Both the position numbers and the translations under genes were made by a program. Below, piece by piece: positions 7,152-10,477 of a DNA stretch of 10,477 bases. The notes under the pieces are model-generated. The model ran no database searches and was not told where the DNA came from. It saw only the letters and a program-made list of their open reading frames with translations. Numbering within the stretch: the stretch's first letter is position 1; each line of letters starts with the position of its first letter. The stretch covers positions 1-10,477 of the forward strand of contig JAMOUF010000133.1 of NCBI GenBank assembly GCA_027068245.1, in the 5' to 3' direction. This DNA comes from Campylobacterales bacterium. GTDB lineage: Bacteria; Campylobacterota; Campylobacteria; Campylobacterales; Nitratiruptoraceae.

Positions 7152-7670
7152 ATGAAAAAATTGCTAATATTATCGATTTTTTGCACCTTTTTGTTAAGCT
7201 CCCAGCTCTTTTTCACCCCTTTTGAGTCCCAAAAAGCGTTAAAAACCATCATAAAAGAGATAAGAGGTGCAAAAAGCCGTATAGATATAGCCATGTACAG
7301 CTTTACCAACAAAAAACTTGCAAAGGAGCTTAAAAACGCGGCCAGAAGGGGCGTAAAAATTCAAATAATTTTCGACAGCGACCAAAACCTAAAAAGCAGA
7401 TACTCCCAGATAGGATATCTGGCAAAATATAGAAATATCCAGATATTTACTTTAAGTGGAAAAAGAATCAAAGATAGCGAAAATTTTGGAAGAATGCATA
7501 TAAAAATGGCCCTTATCGACAACAAAACACTGATTTTCGGCTCGGCGAACTGGACCAACTCGGCTTTTAAAAGAAATTACGAGCTTATATATATCGTAAA
7601 AGATTACGCATTGGCAAAAAAGGCTCTTAAATATTTCAATCGGCTGTTGAAAAAATCAAAGCTCTACTAA
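7152..7670 (+). CDS. Secreted or membrane-anchored phospholipase-D-type nuclease (NucT-like)
   Basis: A non-specific nuclease of the PLD superfamily, 172 residues with a single active-site motif, like Nuc enzymes that work as dimers. Residues 1-20 (MKKLLILSIFCTFLLSSQLF) form a signal peptide or membrane anchor. IDIAMYSFTNKKLAKEL (44-60) and ARRGVKIQIIFD (64-75) match the family N-half. The HKD motif is His116, Lys118, Asp123 (MHIKMALID), followed by the GSANWTNSAF segment (130-139). H. pylori NucT, encoded beside the poly-E protein gene in my recollection, is membrane-bound and is linked to DNA uptake and nucleotide supply. A similar periplasmic or surface role is inferred. It overlaps the ABC gene tail to tail by 15 bases. 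Confidence 0.88.
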   Translation: MKKLLILSIFCTFLLSSQLFFTPFESQKALKTIIKEIRGAKSRIDIAMYSFTNKKLAKELKNAARRGVKIQIIFDSDQNLKSRYSQIGYLAKYRNIQIFTLSGKRIKDSENFGRMHIKMALIDNKTLIFGSANWTNSAFKRNYELIYIVKDYALAKKALKYFNRLLKKSKLY

Positions 7671-8297
7671 GGTGCCGCCTCTAAGCTCAAAAACCCTGTC
7701 GCACCTCTTTGCGAGATTTCGGTCGTGCGTAACTAAAAAAAGCGCTCTCTCGCCACCTTTTACATACTCAAAAACCGTATCCATCACCTCTTTTGCCGTC
7801 TTGTCGTCGAGATTTCCCGTAGGCTCGTCGGCAAATATGATTTTCGGTCTTTTCGTAAGCACCCTGGCAACGCTTACACGCTGCTGCTCCCCGCCGCTTA
7901 GTTCGGAGGCTTTTTTGTGGATTACATGGGCTATATTGAATTTTTCTATTAGCTCATTATCGATATCCTGTTCGCCAAGATATGCGCTTACCAACAGATT
8001 CTCGTATGCGGTGAACCCTTTGAAAAGATAGTGGGCCTGAAAGATTATTCCCACAAGATAGCGTCTGATTTTCAGCAGCTCTTTTTTTGGAAGGGAGTAT
8101 ATATCTTTTCCAAAGAGATAGACCCTTCCCTTTTGGGGTTTTAAAAGTGTGGAGAGAATATGCAAAAGTGTGGATTTGCCACTTCCGCTCACACCGATAA
8201 TGGCTACGGACTCTTTTGGATTGAGCTCCAAAGAGATGTTTTCAAACAGTGTGTAGTCATATGAGTGGGAGATATTTTGAGCTTGAAGAAGAGCCAA
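7656..8297 (-). CDS. ABC transporter ATP-binding protein, LolD/MacB-like
   Basis: ATPase subunit of an ABC system, 213 residues, one nucleotide-binding domain. Walker A GVSGSGKST lies at 35-43, Q-loop Gln87, signature LSGGEQQR at 133-140, Walker B IIFADEPT ending at 160 with GNLDD as D-loop, and switch His191 (VTHD). The length and the DEPTGNLD form fit the LolD/MacB/FtsE group, which powers lipoprotein release or MacB-type transporters. No permease is encoded nearby, so the substrate is unknown. C. jejuni has a similar gene after tsf, as I recall. The start is TTG at 8297: the frame closes six codons upstream and AGGAG lies 7 bases before. It is 10 bases after tsf. Confidence 0.88.
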   Translation of the reverse strand: MALLQAQNISHSYDYTLFENISLELNPKESVAIIGVSGSGKSTLLHILSTLLKPQKGRVYLFGKDIYSLPKKELLKIRRYLVGIIFQAHYLFKGFTAYENLLVSAYLGEQDIDNELIEKFNIAHVIHKKASELSGGEQQRVSVARVLTKRPKIIFADEPTGNLDDKTAKEVMDTVFEYVKGGERALFLVTHDRNLAKRCDRVFELRGGTLVEL

Positions 8298-8307
8298 AGC
8301 CCTTCTC

Positions 8308-9225
8308 CTATTTCATCTGCGCCGCTACTTCCGCCGCAAAATCGTCCTGTTTCTTCTCTATACCCTCGCCAAGTTCAAATCTTACGAATCTTACTATCTT
8401 AGCCTCGCCACCGGCGGCTTTTGCAGCCTCATCCAGCACCTGCTTGACGGTTTTTTTGTCATCTTTTACGAATTTTTGGCCAAGAAGGGTGTTCTCTTCG
8501 ATGAACTTCTTGATTTTACCGGGAATTATCTTTTCTATGATGTTTTCCGGCTTGCCCTCTTTTATAAGTTGGGCTGCGGCAATCTCTTTCTCTTTTTCTA
8601 TCACTTCAGCCGGAATCTCACTCTCATCCAGATATTTTGGATTCATAGCCGCGATATGCATCGCTATATCTTTCAAAAGGTCTTTGATGGCGTCGCAAAC
8701 CTGTGGTTTGTCACACACGGCCGCCACTATAACGCCTATCTTTCCACCCATATGCAGATAGCCGTTTACTACGCCGTTACCCTCCACGCAGATTCTGTCA
8801 AATCTTCTAACGACGATATTTTCGCCGATTTTGGCGATTTCGGCCTTCATAAACTCTTCGAAGGTGGCTCCATCAATCGTGGTTTTGTAAAGTTCCTCCA
8901 CGCTCTCTATCTCACTTTCTGAGATATGTTTTTTGATGGTATCCACCAAGGTTTTGAAATTTTCGTTTTTCGCCACGAAATCGGTCTCGGAGTTTACCTC
9001 CACGATAGTGGCGCATTTGTAATCGGGGCTGACCTCAACGGCTATAGTTCCCTCGCTGGCTACTCTGTCGGCCTTCTTGGCCGCTTTGGCTATACCTTTT
9101 TTTCTAAGGATCTCTATAGCCTTATCCATATCGCCGCCGGACTCTTGCAAAGCCTTTTTGCAGTCCATCATTCCGGCGCCAGTTCTCTCCCTTAGCTCTT
9201 TTACCTGTGCTGCAGTTACCGCCAT
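8308..9225 (-). CDS. tsf: Translation elongation factor Ts
   Basis: Nucleotide-exchange factor that recharges EF-Tu with GTP. It has 305 residues. The N-terminal UBA-like domain contains LRERTGAGMMDCKKAL (11-26), and the core contains NSETDFVAKNENF (78-90), whose TDFV directly contacts EF-Tu. The C-terminal part has KIIPGKIKKFIEENTLLGQKFV-type sequence and ends EGIEKKQDDFAAEVAAQMK. It is shorter than the roughly 355-residue EF-Ts of C. jejuni and H. pylori, which carry an insertion in the core domain; the shorter form is like that of other bacteria. The ATG overlaps the rpsB stop by one base (TAATG), with GGAG inside the rpsB end. Confidence 0.96.
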   Translation of the reverse strand: MAVTAAQVKELRERTGAGMMDCKKALQESGGDMDKAIEILRKKGIAKAAKKADRVASEGTIAVEVSPDYKCATIVEVNSETDFVAKNENFKTLVDTIKKHISESEIESVEELYKTTIDGATFEEFMKAEIAKIGENIVVRRFDRICVEGNGVVNGYLHMGGKIGVIVAAVCDKPQVCDAIKDLLKDIAMHIAAMNPKYLDESEIPAEVIEKEKEIAAAQLIKEGKPENIIEKIIPGKIKKFIEENTLLGQKFVKDDKKTVKQVLDEAAKAAGGEAKIVRFVRFELGEGIEKKQDDFAAEVAAQMK

Positions 9226-10049
9226 TACTTCTCCTCCTCTGTTACTTCTTCTTGTGCCGCCTCTTCGGCCTCTCCCTCTTCAACGGCCTCTTTGATAATC
9301 TCCGCTTTCTCCTCTTCGGTAGCAGGCGCGACTTCCTCTTCCTCGCCCTCTGCTCCTTCAAGTTCCTGCTCTCTTAGCTCTTTACCCTCGATAATCGCCT
9401 CCGCCATCTCTTTGCAAAAGAGCTGTATACTTCTTATAGCGTCGTCGTTTCCGGGAATCGGATAGTCTATAAGGTCAGGGTCGCAGTTCGTATCAAGGGG
9501 AGCGACGATAGGAATATGGAGTTTGTTTCCCTCTTTAACGGCGATATGCTCTCTTACTGCATCTATGATAAACAGCATATCCGGAAGCTTTTTCATATCC
9601 CTGATACCGCCTAAAAATTTCTCCAGTTTCTCTTTTTTTCTTCTTAGCATCAACGCCTCTTTTTTGGTAAGAAGGTCGATTTGGCCGTTTTTCTCCATAT
9701 CTTCTATAACTTCAAGCTTTCTTATCGATTTTCTTATAGTGTTGAAGTTGGTTAGGGTTCCACCCAGCCATCTTGAGTTCACATATGGCATCCCGGCCTT
9801 TTTCGCATACTCTTCTATAGCGTTTTTAGCCTGTTTTTTCGTTCCTACGAACAAAATGGTCTTACCCTCTTTTGCCGCGTCTCTTACCACGTTGTATGTA
9901 TATCTGAAATACCTGAGCGTCTTTTGCAGGTCGATGATGTGAATATTCTTTCTCACACCGAATATAAAAGGTTTCATCTTGGGATTCCATCTTCTTGTCT
10001 GATGGCCAAAGTGAACGCCGCACTCCAGCAAATCTTTCATCGTTACCAT
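9225..10049 (-). CDS. rpsB: 30S ribosomal protein S2
   Basis: Component of the small ribosomal subunit that bridges head and body and helps S1 bind. It has 274 residues from ATG 10049. Family signatures are [15 protein letters not shown] (11-25), [10 protein letters not shown] (93-102), [18 protein letters not shown] (147-164) and [18 protein letters not shown] (170-187), then GNDDAIRSI. The last 48 residues form an acidic tail with 23 glutamates, an extension of a kind also seen in other Campylobacterota. The start is fixed by AAGGAG at 10060-10055, five bases away; the frame is open upstream to 10109 but that part encodes no S2 sequence. First gene of rpsB-tsf-ABC, with its own promoter and structured leader. 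Confidence 0.97.
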   Translation of the reverse strand: MVTMKDLLECGVHFGHQTRRWNPKMKPFIFGVRKNIHIIDLQKTLRYFRYTYNVVRDAAKEGKTILFVGTKKQAKNAIEEYAKKAGMPYVNSRWLGGTLTNFNTIRKSIRKLEVIEDMEKNGQIDLLTKKEALMLRRKKEKLEKFLGGIRDMKKLPDMLFIIDAVREHIAVKEGNKLHIPIVAPLDTNCDPDLIDYPIPGNDDAIRSIQLFCKEMAEAIIEGKELREQELEGAEGEEEEVAPATEEEKAEIIKEAVEEGEAEEAAQEEVTEEEK

Positions 10050-10081
10050 TGTTTCTCCTTGTTTTTTTAGGTTTTTGCCTC

Positions 10082-10128
10082 CGCACTCATCAACAGATTT
10101 ACTCTGCAACCCTTCAAGGATTAGTGCG
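10082..10128 (-). promoter_or_regulatory. Predicted three-way-junction RNA in the rpsB leader
   Basis: In the transcript, outer stem CGCACU (10128-10123) pairs with AGUGCG (10087-10082). Inside, AAUCCU pairs with AGGGUU around a UGA loop (10122-10108). Directly after it GCAGA pairs with UCUGU around GUAAA (10107-10093). Five unpaired bases UGAUG (10092-10088) close the junction. One pair in each inner hairpin is G-U and would be a mismatch on the other strand, which supports RNA from this strand. It sits 22 bases before the AAGGAG of rpsB. A role in S2 autoregulation is an inference from known S2 leader control in other bacteria. Confidence 0.5.
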
Positions 10129-10148
10129 TGTGTATTAAAAGGCGATGG

Positions 10149-10164
10149 ATTTTATCAAAAAAAA
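10149..10164 (-). promoter_or_regulatory. Promoter for rpsB-tsf-ABC
   Basis: Minus strand: eight T (10164-10157), then GA and TAAAAT (10154-10149), a strong Campylobacterota-style -10 with upstream T-tract and no clear -35 box. Transcription would start near 10142 and give a leader of about 90 bases, which contains the predicted junction structure. The element begins two bases after the stop codon of the KamA-family gene. Confidence 0.65.
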
Positions 10165-10166
10165 GC

Positions 10167-10477
10167 TTATTCGAAAATAAATTTTTCACCAAACTCCGGC
10201 TTGAGGTCGTCAAGCCACATGGCATTCTCGTCATATTTGGCAAAAAAGGGAACATCCACCAGCCTGGTATCCTTTGCCTGAATCATACTCAGCACAAACA
10301 CCTTTTTACCGCCAACACGGCTTACGCCGCTTACGGCCACTTTGCCGGGAGTTGCGCTCATACTGGGTCCTCTTACGGTTCTTGCAAGCCCGCTTACTGA
10401 ACTTATGGCCTCTTTGTAAATCTCCCAGGCCCTTGCCAAAGGCACTCCAAAATAGTGCTGCGCTCCCGTATCTCTGG
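10167..10477 (-). CDS. KamA-family radical SAM protein, C-terminal part (cut by window edge)
   Basis: The frame is open from the right edge of the window (no stop from 10477) to the TAA at 10169-10167, so the internal GTG at 10445 is not the start. The 103 visible residues begin RDTGAQHYFGVPLARAWEIY and include SGLARTVRGPSMSATPGKV, the region that follows the radical SAM barrel in lysine 2,3-aminomutase-like proteins. They end VPFFAKYDENAMW plus LDDLKPEFGEKFIFE. The cysteine motif and catalytic domain lie outside the window, so activity cannot be judged. Relatives include lysine 2,3-aminomutase and the EF-P lysylation factor EpmB. Assignment rests on recognising these C-terminal motifs. Confidence 0.65.
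   Translation of the reverse strand, partial: RDTGAQHYFGVPLARAWEIYKEAISSVSGLARTVRGPSMSATPGKVAVSGVSRVGGKKVFVLSMIQAKDTRLVDVPFFAKYDENAMWLDDLKPEFGEKFIFE

Noticed and set aside
8249..8761. 170-codon plus-strand frame over the tsf and ABC start region
   Set aside because: Ser/Phe-rich composition typical of the reverse complement of a charged protein gene; tsf is unambiguous on the other strand.
9230..9370. Low-complexity CTC/CTT-rich stretch near the end of rpsB
   Set aside because: Explained by the Glu-rich C-terminal tail of S2, not by a regulatory repeat.
10050..10109. Twenty-residue N-terminal extension of S2
   Set aside because: The frame is open but this stretch holds the leader and ribosome site, and S2 proteins begin at the conserved [13 protein letters not shown] region.

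Overview
The window is a compact, almost fully coding stretch of chromosome from a member of the Campylobacterota (Epsilonproteobacteria). The support for this is the gene order, the T-tract plus TAAAAT promoters, and proteins that resemble Campylobacter and Helicobacter orthologues. The composition is only moderately AT-rich, and genes are tightly packed with frequent stop/start overlaps. Together with the aminomutase-family gene at the right edge, this suggests a free-living, possibly vent-type lineage rather than a host-associated one. The genus cannot be fixed from this window.

Layout: (1) 1-2318, minus strand: the glycolysis/gluconeogenesis operon gap-pgk-tpiA. The tpiA gene is cut by the left edge. 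(2) 2386-2943, plus strand: nadD, divergent from gap; the two share a 67-bp region with back-to-back promoters. (3) 2967-7085, minus strand: one long operon in the order acidic receiver-like protein, gmk, tatA, argS, rsfS, then two small membrane-protein genes (84 and 30 residues). The last two are more AT-rich than their neighbours and have no recognised function. (4) 7152-7670, plus strand: a secreted phospholipase-D-type nuclease (NucT-like), divergent from the acidic gene. (5) 7656-10049, minus strand: rpsB-tsf-ABC ATPase, with a strong promoter and a structured leader in front of rpsB. The ABC gene overlaps nucT tail to tail. (6) 10167-10477, minus strand: the 3' end of a KamA-family radical SAM gene, cut by the right edge.

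Most of the content is housekeeping: triose-phosphate metabolism, NAD synthesis, translation (ArgRS, EF-Ts, S2, the ribosome silencing factor), GMP kinase and Tat export. The points worth a second look are a predicted three-way junction in the rpsB leader, the AT-rich small membrane-protein pair, a receiver-like domain with a degenerate acidic pocket fused to a glutamate-rich tail, unusual cofactor-site residues in GAPDH, and four genes that start with TTG. I see no mobile element, CRISPR array, tRNA or rRNA, and no gene-free stretch longer than about 120 bases.
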